A stretch of DNA of 64,000 nucleotides from Pseudofabraea citricarpa (GCA_029641185.1 JAPWGK010000004.1:1116001-1180000), one strand, 5' to 3'; positions 1-11,382 are shown, counted from the first letter of the stretch. Numbers and translations are program-made. Notes: generated by a model not told the origin, from the sequence alone.

Positions 1-3000
1 CGTGCTTACATTGGCACCACACAAGGTTATTTATATGGATTCGGATCGCCTGTCAATCTCCCAGTTAACTGCTCTGGCCCAGTCGACTTTGGTCCGGCCA
101 ATCTTAATACCCCAACAACTCCTAGATCCATTACGTGCAAAGCGAATATAGCCATCACTGTCACCAGTTTAGCATTGAGTGGCGATGCCAACTTCAATGT
201 TACGAACCAGCCTACATTACCACTCACAGTAGCAGCTGGAGCCAGCTTCACTTTCTCAGCTTACTTCAGCCCGAAGGCTGTAGGGCCATTGTCTTCTGAT
301 ATTCTCGTTGCTACTACCAACGGTGTTGACGGATACAGTGCCAGCACACCTGTAACCCTGCGAGGAACAGGTCAAAGTGTCAACGGCCTTCTTTCGATTA
401 GTCCAGTCACTCTTGCATTCCAAGGCACTATTGTTGGGGCTAATGTTGGTGGCGTGAACGATACTGTACTCTTCATGAACCAAGGAAACGCGCCTCTGAC
501 AATCTCGAAGATCAATTATTCTAAGACTGGTGAGAGTGGACCTTACGGTGCGGAAACTGTGTCTTCTACTGGACATCAAGTCGGTCCTTTTACGTTCATT
601 GATTTGCCTTCGACAATTCCTGGCAACTCGGTGGTTTCCGTTTCTGTTAATTTCAATCCTACAAGCAATGGAAACTATGCCGCATATCTTCAGGTTGTTT
701 CTGACGGTGGAACCAAGTACCTGGATGTTGTTGGTACAGCTGGTTCTGCCCCAATGGCTATTGTCGAATTTCAAACACCTGACGCAACAGGCTGGGTTAA
801 GTATCAACCTGGCAAGAACTTTACCTTCGGTAACGTCACAGAGAATACTACAAGATCGCTCAAGATGCGGGTTACCAACAATGCAACAATCAACAGCGCT
901 AGTCTGTCCCTAACTGTATCAAAGCCTCCATTTGGAGTTGCTGGTATCATTGGTGCAAACAATCAAGTGGATCTTGCAGAAGGAACACTTCTTGCTCCCG
1001 GAGAAAATGCAACAGCAACACTCTACTGCTCTGTACCTAAGACGCAGGTTAATACTGATCCTTTTGTTGGCACTGCTTCGTGGACGATGAATATCAACGA
1101 CCCTTCTTTTGGCAAGCAAATTATTCAGTTCGCCTGCGGAGCAATTGCTGAGCAAGGCGAGCCTCTTATCACCTTCCCGGGTACATATGAAGGTAAGCCT
1201 TTGCAGCCTCAAGGTCAATACAGATATGTTGGATGCTTCAAGGAGAACAATCCAGGTCGACAACTTAAGCAGCAAATATACGGAAACGACGCAAATACAA
1301 ATGAGATGTGCATTAAAGCCTGTGCAACGGGTAACTATCTCTTCTGCGGAACACAATACAACCGTGAGTGCTGGGGTGGCCCGACCATTCCTACTCTTCA
1401 GGTGGATCCAATCAACTGCAATTATCCATGCACTGGAAGTATCAACGAAGTTTGTGGAGGTAATGGAGAGGGTGCCGGAGCTGGTGGTAGCTACATCTCG
1501 CTCTTTGCTGATGGCAATCGTTATCTTAACGGGTCTATTATTGGCGCTCCTTCCGGAACGACGTCTGCTCCTGGCTCGGCCCCTACCACATCTACTCCAC
1601 TACCTACTGGAGGTCCATACGTCAATCCTGGCACTCTTGGATATGTAAGCTTGGGTTGTTATACTGAAGCTACTAACGGAAGAGCATTATCCAGCTTGAA
1701 GACTCCAACTACCAAAACAATTGCGAATTGTTTGGCAGCTTGTGCAGGTACCACATATTCTGGAATGGAATATGGTGGAGAGGTAAGTTCAATTACCCCT
1801 GAATTATTTTTTGTACTAACAATGTCGTAGTGTTGGTGCGGTAACACTCTCGCTGCTGGCTCTATCTCAACCGCTGCAAAGGACTGCTCAATGACATGCT
1901 CCGGTAAGTCATGTATAATCTATCAACTAAGTTTTCAGGTCATGCTAACACGATTATCTACTAGACAATGCAACCGAATATTGTGGTGCCGGCCAACGAC
2001 TGAACATGTATCAGCTCGCTGGTAGCGCATCTTCGTCAACTTTATCTACAGGCAGCACTTCCTTAATTACAGGTTCTTCAACCGGCACCAGTACTGGTAC
2101 TACTAGCCGAGGTACGTTAATTACAACTTCCACGTCGATTGCATCGACAAGTTCATTATCTCTATCTTCTTCTTCAACCCAATCATCAACATCAACCCTT
2201 ACATCCTCTTCAATTCTCTCTTCACCCATTTCATCTTCAACTATTTCAATTTCGTCCACTTCCACACCTTCGTCTACCAAATCTTCTTCAACTACCTCTT
2301 CAACTATTTCAACCTCGTCCACTTTCACCCCTTCATCAATCAAATCCTCCATTTCCTCAACTTCCACCTCTTCAATTTCCACCTCTTCAATTTCCACCTC
2401 TTCCATTTCCACTACTTCAACTCTCACATCTTCTTCGACCCTCTCATCAACTCTCTCATCTTTGCCGCTCAGTAGCTCAACATCAACAGGTACAGGTACA
2501 TCGACATCTACTGGCTCTTCCGTTTCGCCAACCCGAACCGCGCCTGCAATCGACCAAACTATTGGTGGCACCTGGGCTTTCCAAGGTTGCTGGACAGAAT
2601 CAACTACCGGCCGTGCGCTCTCCGTTTCAGTTTACGCCAATGATTCTATGACTCTTGATATGTGCGCTTCTTTCTGTACTGGAAGCACATATTTTGGCGT
2701 CGAATATGGCAGAGAGTGCTATTGTGGCAATTCTCTTGCAGATGGCAGTGTCAAGGCAACTAACCAGAACGACTGTAACTTCTTGTGCCCTGGAAATCCT
2801 CTCCAATACTGTGGTGCAGGTGTTAGACTGCAACTATACAGCGCCATGTCTTCCGCAAGTTCTAGCACATCCAGCACTACTTTAGTCTCGTCTTCGCGAA
2901 CTAGTACTTTGGCAAGTACCACTTCCAGTTCTAGTGTTTCCAGTACTCTCTCATCAACTACTTCTCGAAGCACATCAAGTACCACTGGCTCTAGCTCTTC

Positions 3001-3763
3001 GACCATATCTTCGTCAACATCTAGCAGTTCAAGCTTAAGCTCATCCAGAAGTACAACTTCTACCACTTCAACATCGACCACCTCTTTGTCAAGTTCTACT
3101 TCGTCAAGCTCATCAAGCAGTAGACCTTCCACTTCAACCACTTCATCATCACTAAGTACCTCGACTTCGTCGAGTTCTAGCAGCAGTTCTAGAAGTTCAA
3201 CAACGTCATCGCTAAGCTCCACTAGCTCCACGCTCTCTACTTCAACTACTAGTACACGTTCTTCTTCATCCAGCTCAACTAGCACCACCACTTCGACTAG
3301 ATCTAGCTCTTCCAGCTCACTGAGTTCTATTTCAACTATTAGCTCATCCAAACCATCCAGCTCTACTAGCTCTACCAGCAGTGCACAACCTACCTACACT
3401 GGCCCACCTGTAATCTCACAAGGCAATGTCAATTTCACATACTATAACTGCTCTACCGATGGTCCAGGCCCTCGAGTCCTTACCAAATTAGTTGAAGCGT
3501 CCGATCTCATGACCGTTGACCGCTGTCTTAGCAACTGCTGGATGTACAAATATGCTGGTATCGAATACGCTCGGGAGTGCTGGTGTGGCAACACTCTCAC
3601 TGGTTCTCAAAATATCACAGACTCGCCCAAGGGTGGACAATGTTCTCTTACTTGCAAGGGCAATTCCACACAATACTGTGGCGCGGGCAACAAAATAACC
3701 ATGTATTACTTCGATGTGGACAAAGCAGCGAAGAATGCAGCATCATCTGGCAACGGCCGATAA
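1..3763 (+). CDS. Large secreted protein with PQQ-like propeller end, Ig-like repeats and four WSC domains (5'-partial)
   Basis: The reading frame is open from base 1, so the N-terminus lies outside the window. Two introns are clear: 1783-1830 and 1904-1964. Splicing them restores the CWCGN core of the second WSC domain. The first residues (ending YLYGFGSPV) look like the last strand of a PQQ/BamB-type beta-propeller blade. About 350 residues of Ig-like repeats of the ASH/choice-of-anchor-D kind follow. Next come WSC domains at about 1222-1520, 1639-2012, 2572-2840 and 3433-3710. Ser/Thr-rich linkers of roughly 180 residues (2013-2560 and 2841-3400) separate WSC2-WSC3 and WSC3-WSC4 and are probably O-mannosylated. 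WSC domains are cysteine-rich modules thought to bind glycans, known from yeast wall sensors and fungal oxidases. No transmembrane segment or GPI signal is visible before the stop at 3761-3763, so secretion or wall association is inferred. The first WSC domain lacks one usual cysteine. Confidence 0.88.
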
Positions 3764-4970
3764 TGATTCCTGTTTTCTGTTCTCTTTCACTTCTCGGCGG
3801 GTTTGGCGGGGTGTTATTTTTGGCTTACAGGGTTTTAGGTTGGGTAATGAGGTATCAAAACAAGCTGGACGACTTTTCCTTTTCTCTTCTTCACTTCAAG
3901 ATGCAATCATCGGCTTTGAGGTTCGAATTGCATAGATGTAATTTGCTTATAGATTTCCTTTTCTCATCTCATTATTTAATGTTTGAATGCATCTTTATAG
4001 ATAGATAGTGCAAGCAAATAAACACTCCTTTTGCTTATTGTCTTGACGGTTCGTATGAAGTGTGTAGCCTGTAAGCCTTCAATATTTAATTAGTGAGATT
4101 TTATAAATTCTACACCTAATTGCGTTCAAAACATCTCTCGTAGCTTACTCTATACTTAGGTAAGTACTTCGGCTGCTTGGTGAATAAATTAGAAGTCTTG
4201 GCTTAATGTTGGATTTTTAATTCGAATTAATTAAGACGTGGTTTAGAACAGCCAGAAGTTTTAAAATCATGTTAACGTAAATATATAGAATAATTCATAC
4301 ACGGCAAAGATTAAGAGAGTTTCACGACAGATTTTTATTCAAGCTTTGTTTATTATAACTAATGGTAGCGATTTAAATTCTTATATGTAATTAATTCAAT
4401 AATAATAATTATACATGAATATAACTCGGATAATTGTTTGACTTGGAAGTTGGAGCTAGATTTTGAGACCAACTCTTGCTATTCTTATGATTCTTGCTTG
4501 TGACTTTTACATTCACAAATAATTGACTTTTCATTTTCCCACGTCAATTATGAGTTTTAAGCATTTACAAGCCGTTTTTACCTGGATTTCACAGCTCGGA
4601 ATTATACGTAATGCCAAGATAGTAATACCTTACGAGCCGAGGGTTGCTGCCTAACCTGTTGGATTTTCCCATCTGATCTGAAGATGGGTCATATAAACTG
4701 GAAGGAAGAGGGGTAAGGTCTCAAATGGCCCAAGGTGGACAGAAAAGAGGGCTGGTGCATGCACAGAGGCTTAGGAGGAAGTTGTTCACCGGCAACCATA
4801 CCGGACCGGTACCCGCGACAAGCGGTCCCGGGACAAGCTCGGAATGAGGCTCACTATGCGCTATACTTAATAAGGATAATCAGACTCTCTAACACCTGGG
4901 TGAATCAATCCATGCCTCATTCTGTTGCCATTGCGACTAGATTGAGAGTATTTGTTTTACCCGTTTCCTT
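3764..4970. other. Intergenic, AT-rich
   Basis: The first 250 bases are the likely 3' untranslated region of the WSC gene. From about 4040 to 4620 the sequence is strongly AT-rich with many TTAATT and TATAAT-like runs and no ORF of note. The last 250 bases are the promoter/leader of the kinase-like gene at 4971. I see no RNA gene or mobile-element ends. Confidence 0.5.
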
Positions 4971-6404
4971 ATGGACTTCGACGAGATTGTTGAAGCCTCC
5001 CACGAGGCATCTTGCGATACTTGGTTTGACCTTTACAACTTACTGCAAGGAGCTCCTCTCGCAAAGTTCATCTCAACATTTCGAGATGATAAACCGTGCT
5101 GGCAACAGAGTATAGATTGCGGGTCTTTCAACTTCTGCTGCCGGTTCGCATTCGAGGACGGTGTACAATGGATGATCCGTTTTCCAATGCCTGGGAAGGT
5201 CATGCATCCCGTTGAGAAAATCAAACGTGAAGTTGCTACGATGAAATTCATCCATGCAAAGACACAAATTCGCATTCCAAAATTAATTGCTTATGGCCTG
5301 AAGGACGAGTTAGGATTGGGTCCGTTCATTATTACGGAGTTTATCAGAGGGAAGACACTAGATAAGCTGTGGAAGGAAAATCCGAAGGAGCCAAGGAGCA
5401 GACTGCGAGAAGACATCGACGAAAAAGACGAGGAAGTCGTGTATCGACAAGTTGCTAATATTCTCCTCGAGCTTGCGGCGCACAAATTTGATCGAATTGG
5501 GTCGCTCTCTTTTGACGATGGAGACTACTCTGTGTTGGCGAGACCATTGAGTCTTAAGATGAACGAAGTAGCACGAGTAGGAGGTGTAAATGATGACGGT
5601 AAGTCTAGTGAGCGCCCACGACTACCTTTGAAATGTTTCTTACACCATGAAGATCATCTACTTGCACCCTTCGATACCACTCGTGATTATTTCGATCATA
5701 TCGTACAGCAGAACCTCAATCATCTACTGAAGCAACGCAATAGCGTTGATGACGAACAAGATGCACGCCGCAAGTATCTGAATCGTCGGCTTTTCCATAC
5801 TATTACTTCCAGCTTTGTCTCTAACGAGTACAATTCTGGCCCCTTCACCTTGCTATGCGACGACTTCCGGCCGTCCAATTTTCTAGTTAGCGATGACCTT
5901 ACACTTTGGTGGATCGACCTGGAATGGACATACACCGCTCCATACCAAATGTTGTATTCTCCTCCGCGCTGGCTCTTGCTCTGGAATCCGTGTCGGTGGG
6001 CGGATTCTCCAGGTCTTAAAGACTTGTACAAGGTCAAGTTTGAAAAATTTCACCAGATTTTGGTGGAGGAGGAATCTAAAAAAATGCTGCAGGCCAAAAT
6101 TGATAGTGAATACTCTCAAAAGGGTACGCCTGAATCGGATACCGAGCACCTTCACATGTCCAGCCTCATGAGAAGAGCCATGGAAGATGGAAAGTTCTGG
6201 TACCATGAGCTTATCCGGGAGAGTTTCGACTTTGATAGCGAGTTTCTGTGGGAACAGATTGCTGAGATTTCGAATTGGCGTAACAGCGATGTTGAAATTC
6301 CTGAGGAAGATATGGAATCTTTTTTAGCACTGAAGATGGCGGAATTGCGTGATTATGAAGTAGAGGTAAAGAAAGGAAATAGTATGGCAGAAGAAAAGAG
6401 TTGA
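4971..6404 (+). CDS. APH-type phosphotransferase-like (kinase-fold) protein
   Basis: Uninterrupted 477-residue ORF from ATG 4971. The N-terminal half has the fungal APH (aminoglycoside phosphotransferase-like) signature: a lobe with GVQWMIRFPMPGK, a REVATMKFI helix, and the hinge GPFIITEFIRGKTLDKLW. The catalytic loop reads LLCDDFRPSNFLV, where the usual HGD histidine is cysteine as in many fungal members. The DFG-equivalent is WWIDLEWTYTAP, followed by the SPPRWLLLW motif typical of this large fungal family. The C-terminal ~120 residues are charged and helical. The family is abundant in filamentous ascomycetes; substrates are unknown, and resistance to aminoglycosides should not be inferred from the name. 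The gene stands alone on its strand with AT-rich DNA upstream. An in-frame ORF starting at 4735 in another frame is a shadow. Confidence 0.85.
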   Translation: MDFDEIVEASHEASCDTWFDLYNLLQGAPLAKFISTFRDDKPCWQQSIDCGSFNFCCRFAFEDGVQWMIRFPMPGKVMHPVEKIKREVATMKFIHAKTQIRIPKLIAYGLKDELGLGPFIITEFIRGKTLDKLWKENPKEPRSRLREDIDEKDEEVVYRQVANILLELAAHKFDRIGSLSFDDGDYSVLARPLSLKMNEVARVGGVNDDGKSSERPRLPLKCFLHHEDHLLAPFDTTRDYFDHIVQQNLNHLLKQRNSVDDEQDARRKYLNRRLFHTITSSFVSNEYNSGPFTLLCDDFRPSNFLVSDDLTLWWIDLEWTYTAPYQMLYSPPRWLLLWNPCRWADSPGLKDLYKVKFEKFHQILVEEESKKMLQAKIDSEYSQKGTPESDTEHLHMSSLMRRAMEDGKFWYHELIRESFDFDSEFLWEQIAEISNWRNSDVEIPEEDMESFLALKMAELRDYEVEVKKGNSMAEEKS

Positions 6405-6992
6405 GGGGTCTGACTTCCAGAGTAGCTCGCGGCTTTAAAGAATGCAGAGTTTTCATAATATTCGACCATTTTCTTGCAGCTCACCGATGAACATCTCTAT
6501 AGGGTATTTGAATTGCTATGTTTCATAGTCACTACTCCTCCTAGTAGCCGCTGAAGACAACACTATGTGTCCGACGAGAATCTTGGAAAGAGCTCTGTAC
6601 TCCTAATTCCCTGGGATGTAATAACTAAATTACGATCCCTTCCCATAACTAATAGTGGCCAAAGTAATTAAGTAGATCTATATTAGTCATTGAGGATGCA
6701 GCTACACATGGCATCAATAGGCGACCTTAGACCCGTGTTTCTATATTTCATAACCCAACACAAGTATCCAGGCTCAGCAGTACTCAAATTTCTACGAAGA
6801 AATACATATTACCAGATAGCGGCGGAAATTAAGCTTGTTGGAAGGTGGATATTGATTGGATTAAAGCATATGGGAGATCTCTATCCGAAGCTGTCTAAAG
6901 TGACAATTCAACAAAGCCCACAGAACGGCTATACAAGAGTAATTCAAACTCTGCTCACAGATATGTCTACCCTTGGTCGGAATCGTCTTGGT
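6405..6992. other. Intergenic between convergent genes
   Basis: This is the 3' space between the kinase-like gene (+) and the small gene on the minus strand. A 102-codon ORF at 6690-6998 overlaps the 3' end of the small gene; its composition gives no sign of coding. Nothing else was recognised. Confidence 0.4.
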
Positions 6993-7266
6993 TTCTGAAG
7001 GGTATTAGTCTAGTTAAGTAAAACGAAGTAAACGTAACCATACATTTGCCTGATTTTTCATTTTCAGCCTTTTGATTCTCTGCTGCCTCCCTTTTGTTCT
7101 GCTCCCTCTTCTTTTGAGCCGAACTACCAGACTCTTCGATCATGTCCTTGCTTGCTTTGTCCATCCTTCGCTGCTGGGAGGAATATCCTCTCTTCCTAAG
7201 CTCTGTCTGGTCTTCTCGGCTGTTGTTATTGTGGTATTTGACGTCAGGGTCGTTATAGTCTGCCAT
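6993..7266 (-). CDS. Small polar, probably disordered protein; stop codon formed by splicing
   Basis: The ATG at 7266 lies in a good context (CCATGG). The first 74 residues are highly polar (N, D, E, K, R, Q and S rich), with charged, probably helical segments such as QKKREQNKREAAENQ and no hydrophobic core. A fungal-style intron fits 7043-6995 (49 bp, donor GTATGG, acceptor TTCAG). Removing it joins T at 7044 to AA at 6994-6993 and makes a TAA stop straight after residue 74. Without splicing the frame runs on to 6967 and adds 25 residues of quite different composition (TFTSFYLTRL), which looks like translated intron. I do not recognise the family. The protein could be a conserved small fungal protein; the alternative is a spurious ORF. 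Confidence 0.5.
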
Positions 7267-9177
7267 GGTACTTGGTCTGGTATGTTGTGATTGAAGCTAG
7301 GTTGGGAAATGAAACTAAGACGGATGACTTTTGAGTGACTTGACAATTCCTAGGAATTGCAATTTTATATGTCACGTACCCAGTTGCCTCGGCTTCAAGA
7401 GTAAAACTACTCACTGATCTAACATCTCTGCTTCCAGATCCTTGCATAATTAATGCTATGCAGAACAACTGTCAAAAAGCGCACTGCAGCCTAAAAATGT
7501 GGTTTTGTTGGCTGCATACCTGCCTAAACACGTCAAAAGTGTCTACAAAGTCCTGCAGGTATCTACAAGCAGTCATCTATGACATATTTTCGGCCGGCTT
7601 TTCGATTCCTTCGGACCCCCATTCTACTGCAATTTTAAGATATTCTGACAGTGAGTCAGTGTAAATATTTATAACACATGGATGCTTCAAGAGCCACTGC
7701 TACCATGATGTGTCAAAAACTTTGTTTATATCTGGATACAAAAGACTTGAGCTAATCCATAAAAAGGATATATATACAGACGATCACACTTTTAGATACA
7801 GCTTATTAGACAATACTTAAAAACAAATAGCAATATTATATAATAAAAGTGAGGATTATTTCAGGTTGCATATAGCGCTTAACAGATCAACACACCCTAA
7901 CTCATAGCATCCTAATCACTTCTTACATCCACATCTACTCTAGAAAGAGCCACGGCAGGAGTAGCATTATAACAGCTTAAAGAGGATTGTTTCGTGCATG
8001 TTCGGAATCGATCGCACCTCCTCTGCAAGCTTTCCCAGAGCGTCTGCCCGTGCAGGAATTAGCAGGTAACAACCAGAATATACTTTTTCAACTTTCAGCC
8101 AGCAAATAGATGTGGGTCAAAGGGAAGTGCTGGTCGATAATGCCCAGATAATTAGTGGTGATATATGTTGACATACCTGCAGGAAGACGTCTTTGTAGAA
8201 AAGAGAGCAGATCTGTGGGGCCTAAACTTATGGATCGCTTCTTTCGAAGGACTTGGCAATTGAGATTGATGAAAAGTCTGCTAGAAATTGAAGGCTTTTC
8301 GATAATTGTCAGAGTTGAGGTGTATGTCCTTCTGTTTCTAGCCTCTCTTGGACGTTGTGAGCCGCAAAAAGCGCCGCCAGAGCAAGGGCACTAAGGCGGG
8401 CCCATATTTGAGGGGTATTGGACGCTGCACTTTAAACTTCATTTTTTAAAAGCCAAAATCGCTGTAAGGGCTCACAGCAGTGGTGAACAGTGGTGCTCAA
8501 AAGCAGGCATATGTGAGGTGTAAAAGGGATGATATTTTCTATTTACACTGGTTCCTCCCTTATGATAGCCTTTCGCCCACTTCTTGGCATATCACGTGTC
8601 CAATCACGTGACATGTGACAATCGCCGAACTTAAGCCACCAGTTTTTTGCTCTGTTTTTCTTCTTCTTTTGGAAGTACTTGTACAAAGTCAACCTGTAAC
8701 AGAACCTTGCGTGTTTGCTACCCTAAAGAGAGGAGTTTGAAGTAGCGACTATGCCTTGCCTTATATTATTTTATTGAGATATTTAAAGATAAGAAACACA
8801 TTTACATTATCATCGAAATATAGCTGTAAACTTAATCAGCTTTAAAGGATTCAAATAATAATATATGATTATAATAGACATTTAACTGTAACAAATAACT
8901 TTTCATTGATAAATAATTCAAGTTTGGATACTATGTAAACTAATTCTTGTTAGTGACGTTTTTCTTTTAATATTACGGAGCGGAATAATATAATACCACC
9001 TTATCGAAACAACCCTGACCCTGACATTGGCTTATCGGGGGCTTATCAGCCCGAAATGGTTAAAGCCAAATATTATCTTTTGGGGCGTGTTGAAACTTCG
9101 CGTCAGTAAGTTTTCGCTGAACAAAGGGGAGACCGAAAGAAATACATCTCCATCCGTCAGAACATAAAATTGCATAC
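7267..9177. other. Intergenic, divergent promoters, partly AT-rich
   Basis: This space separates the small gene (-) from the helicase gene (+). 7680-7900 and 8750-9000 are AT-rich. A pair of CACGTG boxes sits at 8593-8610. Small ORFs such as 7458-7664 and 8155-8394 have no recognisable protein features. The last 100 bases contain the helicase leader. Confidence 0.4.
8593..8610. promoter_or_regulatory. Two CACGTG boxes, 12 bp apart
   Basis: CACGTG occurs at 8593-8598 and again at 8605-8610; the second copy is within the longer palindrome TCACGTGA. This is the core of the E-box bound by fungal bHLH factors (Cbf1, Pho4 types). The pair lies about 570 bp upstream of the helicase ATG and 1.3 kb upstream of the small minus-strand gene. 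Function is inferred from the motif only. Confidence 0.4.
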
Positions 9178-10974
9178 ATGTTCTCTCTGGCTACTTTACA
9201 ACGAAATCAACTTCTACGCAACATCAGCTTTTTCGCCATGCAGGAAGCAAAGCGCACACCGGGTCGCAGACACCCTTACAGAGGCAACAACAAGAAATCA
9301 TTCTCCAGCAATGCCACACCACGCAACAATGCAGAGTCAGCCGGCGTTGCTGCCTCAATACCACGAGTTGCGACTCCTCCTCTCTCCGCACCTGTCCCTC
9401 TCGATACCCCACGATTCGCAGATTTGGCAAAGCAGAATCTCATCCATCCCATCATGCTCCAGACCATTACCGAAGACCTCAAGTTTGATCATATGATGCC
9501 TGTGCAGGCTGCTACTCTTCACGACTTACTCGCAAACCGCGTGGATTGTCTGGCACAAGCGAAGACGGGAACTGGAAAGACGATTGCCTTCTTACTGCCG
9601 GCCATTCAGACCATGATTGACAGGAACAGAAGACCAGGTTCCGGGGTCTCACTCTTGGTCATCTCGCCGACCAGAGAATTGGCTATGCAAATCGCGAAGG
9701 AGGCTACAGCATTACTGAAGCGGTTACCACAGTACAAAGTTAGTTTTGCCATTGGAGGAACAAATAAGGACCGTGAGGAGAAGCAGATCCTTTCTGGCTG
9801 CGATATCCTCATTGCCACACCCGGAAGACTATTCGATCATCTTTCCGATGCGAGAATCACGAATGCTTTCCGAAACCTCGATACGCTGGTTCTCGACGAG
9901 GCAGATCGTCTTTTGGATATGGGATTCATGAATGCTCTCAAGGATATCATTGCCAAGCTCCCAGATAAGAAGGCCACCAACAGACAGGGCATGTTGTTCT
10001 CCGCAACCATCGCGCCGCACGTTGAGAAAGTCGCACACTTGGTCTTGAGCCCCAACTACAAATTCATCTCTACCATCCCTGCGGGCGAGATTAACACGCA
10101 TGAGCGGGTTGCACAACATCTCATCACCGTCCCGACCTTCTCCTCTGTTGCACCAGCAATGGTAGGAAGCATCCACGCAGAATCAGCCCTGGTTGGCGCA
10201 GAGAGCTTCAAAGCCATCGTCTTCGCACCCACAGCAGCACTGGCCGATTTCTACGGACACATTCTGGAGAACATCCCAGGCATGCCCAGAGTCTCGGTCT
10301 TGCACTCGCGCGTATCGCAATCAAAGCGAACCAACTTCACCAACGCATTCCGCGAAGCCAAGAACGGTATCTTGGTCGCCACCGACGTAGTGGCGCGCGG
10401 GATGGACTTCCCCGGCGTGACGACGGTCATCCAAGTCGGCGTGCCTGCAGACAAAGAATCCTATATCCATCGCTTAGGACGTACAGCACGAGCGGGGGCC
10501 GAGGGACGCGGCGTCTTCATTGTCACGGAGCCTGAGACGTTCTTCTCCAAGTGGACACTGAAGGACATCTCCTTCGTGCCCGAGACTGCTGATCTCTCAT
10601 CGGCCGCCCAGGTCCTGAGCATAGCCGAGCGCATGGAAGACGAGAAGAAAGCCAAGACATACCAGGCGTGGATGGGCTACTACAAGAACCACACCAAGGG
10701 CATGAAGTGGGATAACGAGTACCTGGTCCAGCAGGCCAACACGTTCGCCCGTGAGGGTCTAGGTGCCGCTGAGACGCCCGGTCTGCCCAAGAGCACCATC
10801 GGGAAGATGGGCCTGAAGGGCGTTAGAGGATTAGTCATCGTTCCTGGTGAAGTGAAGGTTCATCATCGTGGACAGCAAGGAGGAGGAGGTGGTGGAGGAG
10901 GCGAGGGAAGAAGTGGAGGAAGTGGAGGGCGTGGAGGTGGCGGCGGTGGTCGAGGAGGCAGGGGAGGTTTCTAG
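9178..10974 (+). CDS. MSS116: ATP-dependent DEAD-box RNA helicase, mitochondrial (Mss116 type)
   Basis: Intronless, 598 residues. The start at 9178 gives an Arg/Ser/Phe-rich, acid-free N-terminus (MFSLATLQRNQLLRN) suitable for mitochondrial import; an in-frame ATG at 9238 would remove most of it. Helicase motifs appear in order: Q motif region (MMPVQAATL), motif I AKTGTGKT, Ia PTRELAMQ, GG, TPGRLFDH, II VLDEADRLLDMGF, III FSAT, then the second domain with KAIVFAP, VLHSRVSQSKR, motif V VATDVVARGMDFPGV and VI YIHRLGRTARAG. A C-terminal extension ends in a Gly/Arg-rich tail (GGGGGG...RGG) from about residue 560. Yeast Mss116 remodels group I/II introns and other mitochondrial RNAs; the same role here is inferred from the targeting signal, the DEAD (not DECD) box and the basic tail. 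The gene becomes markedly GC-rich in its 3' half. Confidence 0.9.
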   Translation: MFSLATLQRNQLLRNISFFAMQEAKRTPGRRHPYRGNNKKSFSSNATPRNNAESAGVAASIPRVATPPLSAPVPLDTPRFADLAKQNLIHPIMLQTITEDLKFDHMMPVQAATLHDLLANRVDCLAQAKTGTGKTIAFLLPAIQTMIDRNRRPGSGVSLLVISPTRELAMQIAKEATALLKRLPQYKVSFAIGGTNKDREEKQILSGCDILIATPGRLFDHLSDARITNAFRNLDTLVLDEADRLLDMGFMNALKDIIAKLPDKKATNRQGMLFSATIAPHVEKVAHLVLSPNYKFISTIPAGEINTHERVAQHLITVPTFSSVAPAMVGSIHAESALVGAESFKAIVFAPTAALADFYGHILENIPGMPRVSVLHSRVSQSKRTNFTNAFREAKNGILVATDVVARGMDFPGVTTVIQVGVPADKESYIHRLGRTARAGAEGRGVFIVTEPETFFSKWTLKDISFVPETADLSSAAQVLSIAERMEDEKKAKTYQAWMGYYKNHTKGMKWDNEYLVQQANTFAREGLGAAETPGLPKSTIGKMGLKGVRGLVIVPGEVKVHHRGQQGGGGGGGGEGRSGGSGGRGGGGGGRGGRGGF

Positions 10975-11382
10975 ACGCGATATATTGATCCCATCCGTGC
11001 CTCAACTAACTAATAATTCTGGGAAGAAATATAGAGGGGATGTTTGGTGTACGATATGACATATTCGGTACGATAGAGAGAGGGAGAGAGGGAGAAAGAA
11101 ATGGTCGGACAGCGTTGAAGTTTTTTCTTTTTTTTTTTTTTCTTTTCTAGGAATAGGAATAGGAAGAGGGATCAGGAACAAGAACAAGATAGACTAGAAG
11201 TAAAAAAAGTAAAAAGCGATATAGAAGAAGGATAGGTTTCTCTTACGCGACCTGTACTGAGTGATTGATGAGAGTGAATGAGAGTGGATGAGAGTGAATG
11301 AATAAACAGGTTTAGAAAATCAAAGGGAAGGTAGAAAGGAAGAATTTCTCTCCTCGTCATCCTCTATCTATTTCGTCGTGCC

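Noticed and set aside
2011..2571. 186-codon acidic ORF on the minus strand
   Set aside because: It is the antisense of the Ser/Thr-rich linker of the WSC protein; Glu/Val/Asp runs come from the reverse complement of TCT/TCA/ACT codons.
2719..3351. 210-codon Glu/Val/Leu ORF on the minus strand
   Set aside because: Antisense of the second Ser/Thr linker and third WSC domain; no independent signal.
4040..4620. AT-rich block as a RIP-mutated transposon
   Set aside because: No remnants of transposase or reverse transcriptase and no terminal repeats; AT-richness alone is not enough.
6690..6998. 102-codon plus-strand ORF
   Set aside because: No domain, low-quality composition and overlap with the better-supported small gene on the minus strand.
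9170..9496. 108-codon ORF overlapping the helicase start
   Set aside because: Alternative frame of the helicase N-terminus; ends without any motif.
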